NCBI GenBank assembly: GCA_015178975.1
Contig: WHVD01000092.1
Coordinates: forward strand, 62,001-126,000
Length of the DNA stretch: 64,000 nucleotides
Direction: 5' to 3'
Source of the DNA: Hysterangium stoloniferum
Taxonomy: Eukaryota > Basidiomycota > Agaricomycetes > Hysterangiales > Hysterangiaceae
Positions 45,705-57,031 of this stretch are shown here, in pieces. Position 1 is the stretch's first letter. Each line of letters starts with the position of its first letter. A program made the position numbers and the translations under genes. The notes below the pieces were generated by a model, which was given only the letters and a program-made list of their open reading frames with translations, made no database searches and was not told where the DNA came from.

Positions 45705-47104
45705 ATGAGGGTTCCAGGCAGGTTTATCAAAAATAATGCTGGTGAGTTAGTCGCTATAATGGTGCTAGCCAAGGAGACACTGCCAGATGTCAGCTTTAAC
45801 ATTGACAAAGACTTACAGTACTTCACAATCATCAATCTAGGTTGCCATCGTCACATAGAACACAGAGTTGCTACATTATGTATGCGCCGAAGAAATAATC
45901 GGTGTTCGACCTGGACTCGCGTGTACCACGGTGCGCAGCTTCAATACCACCGCCATTCTCATTTCTAGCCTAATCCATTGGGAGGCGATTCGCAACTCAA
46001 TCAACGAAGGATCCATGATTGACTATGAAGGTCTAGTTCTCACCACCAATGGCTTCTGATGCGTCGCGGGGACACCTTTCACTGGTGTGTCCGTATCGTC
46101 TAATTCTAACATGGTCTCAGTTTTGAAGAAATATGGTTGCCCAGGGGAAAGTCTTTCTCGATCAATTTGACTCGATTTTAATGATTTCTCTTCATATCTG
46201 TAACCGTATTTTCAAGCCACATAAAGGTTTGATCCATTTTAAGAGCGCATACAGCCACTTTTTACCTTGCAGCATGCTCCACAACTCTCTCACACACACA
46301 TGCTGAATATATCCGCAAGTTCTAGTCGTTGCTATAACCACATCCGATTCATTAACGACCGTCCCATCACATTGAATACCACTACCAGATCTCGAAGAAG
46401 CCCCGCCACCTCGGTTCCCACGTCACTTACCTAGGATTACACGAAGGAAGTCATTAAAGAATAACAGAGAACAGTAGGAATAATCACTGATCCATGACAA
46501 CATTTCTCTCGTTCACGCGAATCTTATCTTCAAAATCCATGTTCAATCTCCAGGTCAGCGATCTTATACCCCAAACCCTTGCAATAAACAAGGGCCTTTA
46601 ACCCATATTCAATATCGTGGTGGATGGAATAAACATAAATATGACATCCTCAGGGGGTCATATTCATTTTTCGACATAGCAATCACTGTCGTGGAAATTT
46701 TTCGCCTTGCTAACCTTCTTCAATGATAACACGGTGCTGGTCTCCATTCACATCAACTTGGGTGGGTTCCTTACTTGCGAAGTCCTTAATACACTATGTT
46801 CACCATCTTTTCTCTTGCAGTATTGTCTTTCATTTGTGCATGACATTACCTCACCAGTCCATTTCTGATGTAAATGACTTGGGGACCACATTGGCCATGG
46901 GCGTCGGCTCTCAAAGGAATAATTGGGGCTATACTGAACTAATAGCTGGACCATCTGACCCGGAATCTGCATGCACCTGGGCTCTCTCCCCTCACCATTC
47001 TTGTTTGTCTCCTTACACATTAAAGGAATCAACGAAATGGTTGAGGCTTGAGTATCTTGGGAATTTAGTTTCCACCCCTCATTCCTTCCTTTTCACGGTG
47101 GCTA
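45705..47104 (+). pseudogene. Family R copy 8: distal modules
   Basis: The module at 45705-46060 (ELVAIMVLAKETLPDVSFNI, then INEGSMIDYEGLVLTTNGF in another frame), a non-coding block, and the module at 46723-47104 (YTELIAGPSDPESACTWALS). The last is interrupted at 47103-47104 by a TA-flanked element, and the family sequence resumes at 49219. Frames change inside each module. Confidence 0.5.
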
Positions 47105-47739
47105 CATTAGTAAAGTGGTTTAGCCGCTGGAGCTGCCGGCCATGATCCGGTTTGCTCCCGTCCCTTTTTTTTGGCTGTAGAGGATAGGTGCTGACTCCCA
47201 GAGGCTCTCAGAGTGCTTAAAGTACAAAACATCAATAATATGTATTATTTTACAAAAGATAATGTACCACTATCACTTCTAGAGTATTTAAAGCAGAAAT
47301 ATAACAGAGTTTCATTACTTGGAACCTGAGATCTCTTCCTTATTTGTCTTATTTAATAGGCTATAGAGGATAGGCACTAGCTCCCAGAGGCTCTGAGAGA
47401 GAGTAAATACATTCACATAGATTTAGATACAGCCGGCTAGAACCCCGAGCCACTATATTGCTGGGAAATAATGTGACATAATGTGCATCAGTCACAGTAG
47501 CATACCAATCACAGTTCAAACATTCCGTGACATACTTATAGTGGTGTGGGCCTGCTTAGTTTCCCTTCGTGCTCTCATCACCTTCCTCTTTGTGACCTTA
47601 TCCTTTCTCTGCCTGCATATCTAGCACTATCCACACTTGTTTCCTCATCTCCATCTTCGTCTCTATGCATCTCTTCCTTCACCTTCACATCATTGTCTCT
47701 GCCTCGACACTTTGGATTCATCTTGGCCCTCACCCCCAC

Positions 47740-48156
47740 TGTGAGGAGTATGCTTTTACCACAGTTTCATTGTGGTAAAACACTCCTTTTATTTTATTTA
47801 TATTTTCCATATTCTATTCATATTTTTCTATCTTTTATATTCTTCGAAGATTGCATATTTCATTAGTTCGACACATTGTGTATACTTGTGGGTGCACTCG
47901 GCACCAATTAGAACTCAGACACACTTTTACCCAAGAACCACCACTCATAAGACATAAACTAGGTCTACTACGAGCGGTGATCAGGGTAACGTATCAGCTA
48001 CTACATAAGTAGCAGTATCTGAACTATCTAACACTTCAGGCCTCAAATTGTAACAGTTGAGGCCTCCACTCGAATCATCCTTCTCGAATCATCCTTCCTC
48101 CCATTTTACTCATTTCTTCGCATATAGAATGGTCAGAACTTATACCACTCTTCACA
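47740..48156 (-). mobile_element. Solo LTR, family S, copy A
   Basis: TGTGAGGAGTATGC...CTCTTCACA with CCCAC on both sides (47735-47739, 48157-48161). It is the reverse complement of copies B and C over most of its length, 417 bp. It contains no coding region. Confidence 0.9.
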
Positions 48157-48703
48157 CCCACACTTGTCCTTACTTCTGCTTGAAATATACTGTTTCTCCT
48201 TTTCTTTCTTGTTTTTTTGCTTGTCACATTACTGTCCCTGCTATGCTGGAGGATGCAGTATTGTTACTGTTGTCTTTCTCACTGGGTTATATTTTTTATA
48301 ACAACAAGCTCTACATGTCTTTATGACAGCCAACTATACTGGTTGTTTCATTGCTTGTAGTGTGAACATTGTTTATGGCATGTTTCTATTTATTTATATA
48401 TTTTGGATCATTTTTTGTTATATTTTTTATTGTGTTTTGTAATTGTGCGACTAGTGATACTAATGCTAATGTTTGATAATAATAATAATCACTTTCTGCA
48501 TCACAATTGTATTTGAATTGTTTAAATTTATTTTTCTAAATGAATATTTATTGTAAATATTATAAATATAGCTAGAGTAACTAGAGTAGTGAGAGTAGTG
48601 AGAGAAAAATATTTGCAAGAGATATTGTCATCTCTATAGTGCTCTGAGAGCATCTGAAACCGGGTAATGTTCTCTGAATACTCCGGTGCCGCTGGAGCCT
48701 CCT

Positions 48704-49177
48704 TGTGAAGAGTGGCGGAAGTTCTGACCGTTCTATATACGAAGAAATGAGTAGAAAGGAAGGATATTGACCTATTCGGTGCAATATAAGAGAAAGTGAG
48801 AGAAAGAGCACGAGATGACGAAGGAGTCAACGAGTGCGATGGTTCGAGTGGAGGCCTCGACTATTACAGTTCGAGGCCAGAAGTGCTCAGTAGTTCAGAT
48901 ACTGCTACTTATGTAGTAGCTGACACGTTACCCTGATCACCGCTTGTAGTAGACCTAGTTTGTGTCTTACGAGTGGTGGTTCTTGGGGTAAAGTGTGTCT
49001 GAGTTCTAATTGGTGCTGAGTGCACCCACAAGTATACACAATGCTTCGAACTAATGAAATATGCGATATTCGAAGAATATGAAAGATAGTAAAATATGAA
49101 TAGAATATGTAAAATATAAATGAAATAAAAGGAGTGTTTTACCACAATGAAACTGTGGTAAAAGCATACTCCTCACA
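48704..49177 (+). mobile_element. Solo LTR, family S, copy B
   Basis: TGTGAAGAGTGG...TACTCCTCACA with CTCCT on both sides (48699-48703, 49178-49182); 474 bp. Copies A and B lie in opposite orientation inside the same element. Their separate TSDs show two independent insertions, not one inverted-repeat transposon. Confidence 0.9.
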
Positions 49178-49218
49178 CTCCTGGAGGTTCCAGAGCACAT
49201 GCTCATTTTACTGATGTA

Positions 49219-49713
49219 CACCTTTCACTGGTATAGTGAAGAAAGCAAGGAAGAGGATAATGTCTTGCATTTTTCCTTTTTGTTCAGCTCGCTTTGGCGG
49301 CATTAATAGTTGCATAAACTTACATCATTTGAGTCAGGTTGAAAGCTTATTCAATCACTTCTTATGCTCACTGCAACTCTGGAATTCATTGCTGACGAGA
49401 ATTATATCAATGATACCTTTGGCTTTGTGGGATTTTGTGTTTTGTGACTAATAATTAAATATATTGTAAGATTATATATATATCTTACAGCAGCAAATAT
49501 TCCTGGACTGTTTCTGAACCATTCTGAGACCGGGTTCGACCATTGCCACTGTCTTTGAAAGGAATTGCTGTCATTTTTGGTCCAGTACCAGCATACTGGA
49601 GTATAATTGTGGCCAAGAGTGGGCCTAATTGTATTTCCAAAAAATAATTTTGTTGTTATCCTGCTGCACTTGAGATTATCTGAGAGCCATGACACTATGA
49701 TGCACTACTGTGG
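49219..49713 (+). other. Family R spacer, left part
   Basis: Same block as 18780-19190 in sister copies, including the AT-rich core GATTATATATATATCTTAC. It is broken at 49714-49718 (CAAGC) by the chromovirus and continues at 57032. Confidence 0.55.
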
Positions 49714-49718
49714 CAAGC

Positions 49719-50261
49719 TGCTAAGTGCCGTGTCGGGAACTTATTCCGGAACTATCGGAAAGTCACCGGGAAGTCGGGAACTAGTGGATAGGGTCAGGAC
49801 ATTGGCTTCAGCTTATGTGCTGCGCCTCTACGCAAACGCTCAAAGTCCTTAATTTCGGAAGTAAGGCTTACGATGGAAGATACAGATATTCAGAGTTCCA
49901 AAGAGTTCCGAATATTGAGCATACAGAAAGATGGGAGGAGGAATAAGCAACTAAGTTGATATCAGATCTAAGGTAAAGTACAAATTCGCGGAAACTAATA
50001 TAAGTCTACTCGTTATTGTACTACAAACTACATAATAAGACGGAAACGGAAGTGTTCTTAAAACGGAAATACAATAAGACATATTAGGGAGACAATATTC
50101 TGAAACGGGAATATAACAAACAAACGAGTGAATACTTGTCAACGGACAAATTACCAATGCAGAACAAGGGAAGAATACGGATGATACAGTAACTATGATG
50201 TTCCGTAGTCGGAGATTGGAAAGTCAGATATTGAAACATCCGGGAACAGGTGAGAGTTTCA
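49719..50261 (-). repeat. 3' LTR of the chromovirus
   Basis: Matches 56482-57016 up to GGGAACA (50248); beyond that the two LTRs diverge, so the inner edge (about 50261) is approximate. A TATAAAA on the plus strand at about 50277 lies just outside it and could serve the antisense gene. Confidence 0.75.
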
Positions 50262-50365
50262 GCTGATGTTCTGAGTATAAAAACCTCCAAATATTTGAGT
50301 TAATGTTTTTGTTTCTTTATCCACAAATTGTATGTCAATTTGTCGGCCTCTATTCATCACTACCC

Positions 50366-51458
50366 TGGAAGATTCAGATACTGAAATTGCCGTGCTTCAG
50401 AAAATGTCGAAGGTCGCAGAACTTCAACAGAAATGACAAAGAATGGAGGAGTTGAAGTGATGACAGGAGGAGGAGGAAAAGGCATTGATGCAGGAGTTGA
50501 AAGATGCGGAAGAGGCGGAAAAACGGGAGTTGGAGCGGGCGAAGGCGGAAAAAGGAGTGTGGATCCGGAAAACGGCTGAGGCTCAGAGAAAGAAGGAAGA
50601 GGCGGAAAGGTTACAGCGGGAGTCAGAGGCGGCGAAAAAACGTGAGGAAATAAGGGAAGGAAAGGTAAGTGATATCCATAAATTCCGTGATTCCAACCGA
50701 TAACTATTGGGTACACCGAAAAGCCGTGGAGGTGGAGGTAGAGGGAGAGGCTGGACCTTCGAGTCCTAAAGTAAGTGCATCTACAAAAGGCTGGTAATTG
50801 ACTAACTTCTGAAACAGAAGCCAAAGGTCAAGGCTCCTGAATGGATGGAAGTGGTCCATGAAAATCCGTGTTATTGATGTTCCATACAGAGTATGACGTG
50901 TTGGAAACAGAAGGTAAAATGGGGCGGAACTTGCTATCCCTGCACGGTTCTTAAACTTCCATGCACTCTCGCCTCGAAAAGGGTTCCAAAAGGTGAGAAG
51001 TCTCAAAGAACTAACGACGTGGAAAGTTCGGGAGCTGCCAAAGCTGCGGAAACTGAGGTACGGGCATGGAGCTCCTCAAGGACACAGTCGACACGTTAGC
51101 CTTTATCAGGACGGAAGTTATGAAAATGCGGGATACACTAGATCGCCATAATGAGATCCAGGAAAAAGGTTTCCATTCATTGATTCGAAACTCCTGGAGG
51201 CAAAATGAATTCCTGGAGAAGGTAATGGTTTGCATCGGTATTATCGCAGTTTCTGAAAGATTTTCTGATAAGGCAAGGGAACAGCCTAATGATCTGTTGG
51301 CAGAAAGTGTCGAAAAAAGATGGGAGTCAGGGAATGGGCTGGAAATATTAGAGAGTGAGGATGAAGAGGTGCAGGATATGGTGGAAAGTGCGGAAATTGC
51401 TGATGAGATGGAAGTTGGGATGGAAGGTGGATTTGGGGTGTCAGAGACTTTAAAATAG
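50366..51458 (+). pseudogene. Antisense accessory gene: coiled coil plus Zn(II)2Cys6-like cluster
   Basis: Reads opposite to gag-pol. Exon 1, up to a GTAAGT donor at 50665, encodes a charged Lys/Glu-rich coiled coil (AEEAEKRELERAKAEKGVWI in the middle). A second intron is clear at 50771-50817: GTAAGT, branch-like TTGACTAAC, end GAAACAG (47 nt). The next exon encodes a C-x2-C-x6-C-x10-C-x2-C-x6-C pattern at about 50869-50965 (ends CTVLKLPCTLA), the spacing of a fungal zinc binuclear cluster. The last part (51066-51458, MELLKDTVDTLAFIRTEVMK) is helical and acidic at its end. Defects: TGA at 50434, 50458, 50461 and 50875, all where CGA fits, and a frame change near 51066. It may have encoded a DNA-binding or regulatory protein. 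Confidence 0.6.
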
Positions 51459-51559
51459 CATGCAAATAAATTTGACTTGTATGATTTCAAAACGAGTGTG
51501 ATATTGGAAATAACGGAAGTGTCGGAAAACTGAACAGAAAGAAAACGGAAATGGTCAAA

Positions 51560-54500
51560 CTGATGATAAAGGTCCGGGTTTGCTTGGATAAGCCGTGTGG
51601 AAATCAGTAACAATTTCCATAGTGTGTCCGAGTTCTGTGGCCAATATCTATGAAGTTTCCTCGTCGGTACCTTCATAACCTGCCCATTTGACTAAATAGA
51701 GCAATTTACAAGTACGTCGGCGATTGTCGATTTTAGAATCCAAAATTTCGGAAACTTCAAATTCGGGTTCTCCGTCAATGATGACCGGAGGGGACGGAGG
51801 TTGAATACGTTCTGGGATTTTGTTAGGAACACAAGGTTCTAACATGGAAACGTGGAAAACGGGATGAACTGCTCGCATACTATCAGGAAGTCGGAGAGTC
51901 CATGAGAGTGAACTGGCTTGTGCTATAATTTCAAAAGGGCCTAAGAATTTCTCAGCGAGTTTTTTAGAAGGTTGGGTAGTACGGATGAATTGAGCTTTTA
52001 CAAAAACCTGATCACCGATTTTAAAATTAGGAGGCGGGATCCTGTTTTTGTCCGCGGAACATTGATAATATTCCTGTGCGGAAGAAATAGCTTTCTGAAG
52101 TTCTTGATGTAATTCGTCGAGGTCGGTAATAAATTCTTGAGCACGGACAGAAGCCAAATCTCATTCGGGATGTACAGTGAGATTCAGATTATAGCCTTTG
52201 TTGGCGAAAAAAGGAGATACGCTGGTAGTTGCATTTGGAGAGTTATTGTAGGCAAATTCCGCAATCGGGAGAAGGGATTCCAGTTGTCCTGTTGATAATT
52301 GCAATAGATGCGGAGGTATTGTTCCAATGTTTGATTTACGCGTTCCATTTGTCCATCACCTTCTGGGTGATATCCCAAGGTGAAGTGTAGTTTCATGTCG
52401 AGGGCTTTTCCGAGGGCCTGGAAGAAATGGGAGACGAACTTGGAGCCTCGATCGGAAGTTACGTGAGATGGAACTCCGTGTTTGGAAAATACATGAATAA
52501 TGAAAAGTTCCGCTAATTGTAAGGACGTGATTGTATCATGAGTGGGTATGAAAATGCCTTGTTTTGAGAATCGATCCACAACAACTAGAATGGATGTAAA
52601 GCCTTCAGAAGTCGGGAGTTGTTCGATAAAATCCATGGAAATTGAGTTCCAGGGTTTTTCTGGTATCGGGAGTTGCTTGAGAAGGCCGTACAGCTTATGC
52701 CTCTGGGTTTTGGAGCGTAAGTAGGTGGTGCATGACTTACAGAACTGGGTTACAAAATCTTGGAGGTTGGGCCAAGTGTATTCTCTACGGATTAAACCAA
52801 GAGTATTGTTAATGCTGTAATGTCCAGAGATTGGATGATCGTGTTTATACTGAAGTATGCGGAGTCGGAGATTGTTGGAATCTGGAACGTAGATACGTCC
52901 TTCGAGACAGATAAAACCTTGAGAGTCTTGTGACCATCAGGGTTGGTCCGGATTGTCAGGAACTTCTAGGTGTGGCTTGAGAGCCGGATCGGAAGTGAGT
53001 GCGGAAAGAATATCTTGATGTAATTGCTCAATGTCCATAATCATGAGGCTACGCATAATTGGATAGTAGAGGAAAGTTGCTCGAATAGATGCGCAAAGTT
53101 GTTGCATTGTAAAAACCAGTTTCAAGTTATGCAGATTAACAACGGCATAGTTACTTTCCCCCTCTTTAGGATAGATGTCCCATCGTCAAGTCATGGCATC
53201 TGGTTTTTCACCAAGACGTCCGGGTCGGAAACGGATAATCATGTTGAAAGTGGAAAGGAATTTGGACCAGTGGGCCTGCCAGCGGGTTAAAAGTTTAGTG
53301 GTAGAAAAATATTCGAGATTTTTGTGATCAGTAACAACATCAATGGGAGTTGTGGAACCTTCGAGATAATGGCGCCAATGCTTGAAAGCTCCAAAAATTG
53401 CCAAAAGTTCCTTATCATGAATGTTGTAGGTGAGTTCAGACACTGAAAGTGTCCGAGAAAGAAATGCGACCGGATGAATTTCACCGTCGGAATCTTGAAT
53501 GGAAAGAATCGCGGCAATTGCATAATCAGAAGCATCAGTTTCCACAATAATTGGAACATCAGGTTTCCAATGGGAAAGAATCGGGGCAGAAGTGAAAGCA
53601 TTTTTTAAAGTCTGGAAAGCGGAGCAGCATTTGTTGTCAAAGACCCATGGTTGAGTTTTACGGGTAAGAATCCGAGTAGTTCCGAATAAAATGACAGTAA
53701 AAGTTGGCGAAACCTAAAAATGACTGAATGTCCTTGACTTTCCGTGGTTCAGGCCAGTCACGGACAACTTGAACCTTGGTTTCATCCATACGGAGACCAT
53801 CAGGTCCGATAATGAAACCTAAGTATTCAATAGAATCCATGTCAAAGTAGCATTTTTTACCATTGGTGAAAAGACCGTTTTTACGGAGTCTTCGGAAGAC
53901 TTCACTGACCTGTTCATCGTGGAGAGTGGGATCCTCGGAAAATACCAAAATGTCGTCCAAATAGACTATAACACATACGTCAAGCATGTCGGAAAATATA
54001 TCATTAACAAAACGTTGAAAAGCGGAAGGGGTGTTGGTAAGGCCGAACGGCATAACCAACCATTCAAAGGATCCATAGCGAGTTCAAAAAGCGGTTTTCC
54101 ATTCATCGCCCTCGGCAATTCAGACCAAATGATAGGCGTGTTTGAGGTCTATTTTGGTGTAAATCCGAGCTTTCCGTAGGGTGTTGAGTAAATCGGTAAC
54201 GAGTGGAAGTGGATACTTATCTTTCTGTGTGATGGAACTTAATCTTCTGAAATCGACACAGAGTCGAAGGGAGCCATCCTTCTTTCGGACGAAAAGGACG
54301 GGTGCTCCATACGGAGACTTTGAAGGACGGATAAAACCTATCGACAGATGTACATCCAGGAACTCCCGAATAGACCAAAGTTTCGATTGGGATAATGGGT
54401 AAATAGGTCCTAACGGAGGGTTTGAACCGGGCTCAATATCGATTTTTAAGTCATAGGGCCTATGTGGTGCAAGCCTGTCAGCTTTTTGCTTACTGAAAAT

Positions 54501-55145
54501 GTCCGCGAAATCATGGTATTTTTCAGGAACTCCTTCCAGGTCGGCTTTTAGCTCGGATAATTCTGGAGTCACAAAATGTCCAGATGCTTCATCAACTTTT
54601 AAGCTGATCGAAAAACACTGTGAACCATCCAGTTTACTCGCCCTAACAAATGCGGAAGCGTTGATGAGAGAGATTTTTGGAGGCACGGATGTTTCGGTAG
54701 AAGCCAGAGATTCCACTGATGCCGAAAAGGTGTTGGCCGGAAGAGACCCTGCAGGAGGAACCGAAGTGTTGGGAATTCGGAAATTAATACTGCCCAATAC
54801 CCAGTCAATCAACAGATTATATCGGGTGAGCCAGTTGTATCCAAGAACTACCAAACAGCTAGAGTCCAATTGTGTTACAAAAAAAGTAACCGTCTGGGAT
54901 GTTCCACAAGGGAACCGGATAAACATGTTGCAGGCTTGGGTAATTGCTGTATTGCTAGTGCTGTCAAACAGATGCAAGGAAATTGTGGGAACAGAACAGA
55001 GTTTCAGATCATGTTTCAAGGCGAAGGTGGTATCTACAAAACAGTGTGTGGAGCCGGAATCTATTAGAGCTCGGAACACTAAATTTCCAAGAAAGTCAGA
55101 GACGAGTTTTACAAATAATGAATCGGGATTAGAGAGAGCAGACAC
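51560..55145 (-). pseudogene. pol: Chromovirus Pol relic: protease, RT, RNase H, integrase, chromodomain
   Basis: Minus strand, in order. Protease with ALIDSGSTHCFVD near 55065. RT first half to 54120 (YGAPVLFVRKKDGSLRLCVD). RT core 54059-53658 with [13 protein letters not shown]. RNase H 53545-53186 (METDASDYAIAAIL). Integrase 52636-52184 with the three DDE positions in DFIEQL, TSDRGSKF and GQMERVNQ. A chromodomain at 51780-51580 (KLLYLVKWAGYEGTDEETS) broken by TAG at 51648. TGA codons at 54120-54122 and 54084-54086 are in frame and sit at two arginine positions usual in RIAEGDEW and FRTRYG. Frameshifts separate RT, RNase H and integrase. The chromodomain places it among chromoviruses, which target heterochromatin. 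Confidence 0.88.
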
Positions 55146-55179
55146 GTTGAGATGGATAACATCGGAAACACAGAGAGAG

Positions 55180-56447
55180 TCAACGCAACCCTCTGTCCAT
55201 GCAGATTCCGGAGGGTTGCTTACTCTTTTTTCGACTCTGTGGCGGGTTTTTCCTTAGACGTTGTAGTCGTAGTGGAAGTTGCCGCGCGGGCCTTGGAAGA
55301 GTTAGATTTAATGGTACAGTCGGAAACCTTGTGTCCACCTTTCCCGCAGACAAGGCAGAGGTCATTGTCCATACATCGTTGTTTCTCCTTTGGGTGAGTT
55401 TACCGTCGGTACCCAACAAATGGGAAATGTCGGGTTTGTCGGACGTTGACTGTTTTTCCTTGTTGGATTTCTTGTCTTTCTTCCAGTCGGAGTTTGATTT
55501 GCCAGTAATCGTGCCAGTGTTGCCGGTGTTATTGCCTGAGTTGTTGCGAGAAGACTTGCTAGTCGACACCTTGTTATTCTGAGAACGTTCCATCAGGTTC
55601 TCACAAGAGACCTCGGCTTTTTGTTCCCAATAACGGGCATCGGATGTTTGAGCTTTAATCCGCATGAGTTGGAGAGTTTTCGGCTTTCCATCTTTGTAGA
55701 CCTCATCTTTAAGGTGTGACGGAAGTCCCATATAGAAATGGTGCCTGAGGGCGGAATCGTCCCATCCACATCGTGCAGCAAGGGTATTGAACTTGACAAG
55801 ATAATCGGAAACTCGTTGATTGTCCTTCATCTTAAGCATCATTAATTCATTTTCCGCTTCGCCGGATTGATCGTAAGGTCTGAAATTAGTTTCCAGTTCT
55901 TCCACAAAAGTGTCCCAGTCATCGAGCCATATGGGTGTCTCGTCGGATATTCCAGATAGTCCGGGTTCGAACCAATCTTGAGTGGTATCCTTGAGATAAG
56001 AGAGCGCGAAATTGACTTTTCGACTGTCGGATTTAAATGCAGAGGGTCGATCACGGAAACTGAGACGGCATTGGAGAAGGAAATTCTTCAATTTTTTCAA
56101 TCCTTGCCGGTAAATGGTTCTGGTTCTTTGAATCCGGTGTGGGATGATTCTTTACTATCCTCAGCAGATTTCAAGTAGTCAGCAAATTTCACAATGGAGT
56201 TGATAAACAACATTTCAGTCGGTTTGTCGGAAGATTTCTTTTTCAATGTCTCCGGCTGATCTTCTGCTTCATTGTCGGAAGTGTGGGGAACATTGGTGTC
56301 CTTCGTTACCTCGGTAATCTCCTTGGTAACCTCTTCGACTGAAGCTGATGTTGTCGGCTGAATTGGGGTTTCGGGTTGAGTGGTGTAAAGTTGCAATGGG
56401 GATTGAAGTTGGGATGGTCCTTCGGCAGCTTTGCGTTTGGGACCCAT
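55180..56447 (-). pseudogene. gag: Chromovirus Gag relic
   Basis: An ATG at 56447 starts 116 codons rich in Thr/Glu/Lys, then a frame change at 56097. The second part (56100 down to about 55400) is a retrotransposon gag domain (FEPGLSGISDETPIWLDDWD; MLKMKDNQRVSDYLVKFNTL). Near 55395 the frame shifts again, and the zinc knuckle CLVCGKGGHKVSDC (C-x2-C-x4-H-x4-C) appears in a different frame at about 55370-55325. Three frames are needed for one protein, so it is dead. Confidence 0.85.
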
Positions 56448-56481
56448 GATGAGCCAGTCACAGAGTTGAGATCTGATATAC

Positions 56482-57026
56482 TGTTAAGTGCCGTGTTGAG
56501 AACTTATTCCAGAACTATCAGAAAGTCACCGGGAAGTCGGGAACTAGTGGATAGGGTCAGGACATTGGCTTCAGCTTATGTGCTGCGCCTCTACGCAAAC
56601 GCTCAAAGTCCTTAATTTTGGAAGTAAGGCTTACGATGGAAGATACAGATATTCAGAGTTCCAAAGAGTTACGAATATCGAGCGTACAGAAAGACAGGAG
56701 GAGGAATAAGAAACTAAGTCGATATCAGATCTAAGGTAAAGTACAAATTCGCGGAAACTAATATAAGTCTACTCGTTATTGTACTACAAACTAAGACCAT
56801 AATAAGACGGAAATGGAAGTGTTCTTAAAATGGAAATAAAATAAGATATATTAGGGAGACAATATTCTGAAACGGGAATATAACAAACAAATGAGTGAAT
56901 ACTTGTCAACGGACAAATTACCAAATGCAGAACAAGGGAAGAAAATGGATGATACGGTAACTATGATGTTCCGTAGTTGGAGATTGGAAAGTCGGATATT
57001 GAAACATCCGGGAACAAGTCGTAACA
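56482..57026 (-). repeat. 5' LTR of the chromovirus
   Basis: 545 bp, TGTTAAGTGCC...GTCGTAACA, followed by TSD CAAGC. It differs from the 3' LTR at many positions, mostly transitions, showing an old insertion. The gag ATG lies only 35 nt inside it on the minus strand; I did not find a TGG-type primer-binding site. Confidence 0.85.
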
Positions 57027-57031
57027 CAAGC

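Larger units (their letters stand above)
47105..49216. mobile_element. TA-flanked DNA element holding two solo LTRs
   Basis: Left end CATTAGTAAAGTGG; the reverse complement of the right end is CATCAGTAAAATGA. Both sides are flanked by TA, and joining the flanks restores a family R word seen elsewhere (GGTGGCTACACCTTTCACTG-like). Without the two nested solo LTRs and one copy of each TSD it is 1211 bp. It carries a near-repeat of about 45 bp (GGCTGTAGAGGATAGGTGCT at about 47171, variant at about 47356). It has a CT-rich stretch at 47560-47735. No transposase is recognisable, so it is a probable non-autonomous TA-target element. Confidence 0.55.
49719..57026 (-). mobile_element. Decayed Ty3/gypsy chromovirus with an antisense gene
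   Basis: The LTR ends are TGCTAAGTGCC (left) and ...GTCGTAACA (right), flanked by an exact 5-bp TSD CAAGC (49714-49718, 57027-57031). The minus strand carries gag, protease, RT, RNase H, integrase and a chromodomain, all interrupted by stops and frameshifts. Between the integrase/chromodomain end and the 3' LTR lies a spliced gene on the opposite strand. At least four of the stops are TGA where arginine (CGA) fits, and one is TAG where tryptophan fits, as expected from C-to-T decay. Confidence 0.85.

Noticed and set aside
47546..47866. 106-codon Ser/Leu/Phe-rich frame as a secreted or membrane protein
   Set aside because: It spans the border of a solo LTR and a CT-rich tract, so it is a chance frame created by an insertion.
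47740..49177. A single transposon with ~450-bp terminal inverted repeats
   Set aside because: Each 'repeat' has its own perfect 5-bp TSD (CCCAC and CTCCT) and a third solo copy exists, so they are independent solo LTRs.
51011..51676. 221-codon minus-strand frame downstream of the chromovirus integrase
   Set aside because: It runs antisense to the zinc-cluster gene, overlaps the end of the chromodomain region in another frame, and has no recognisable domain.
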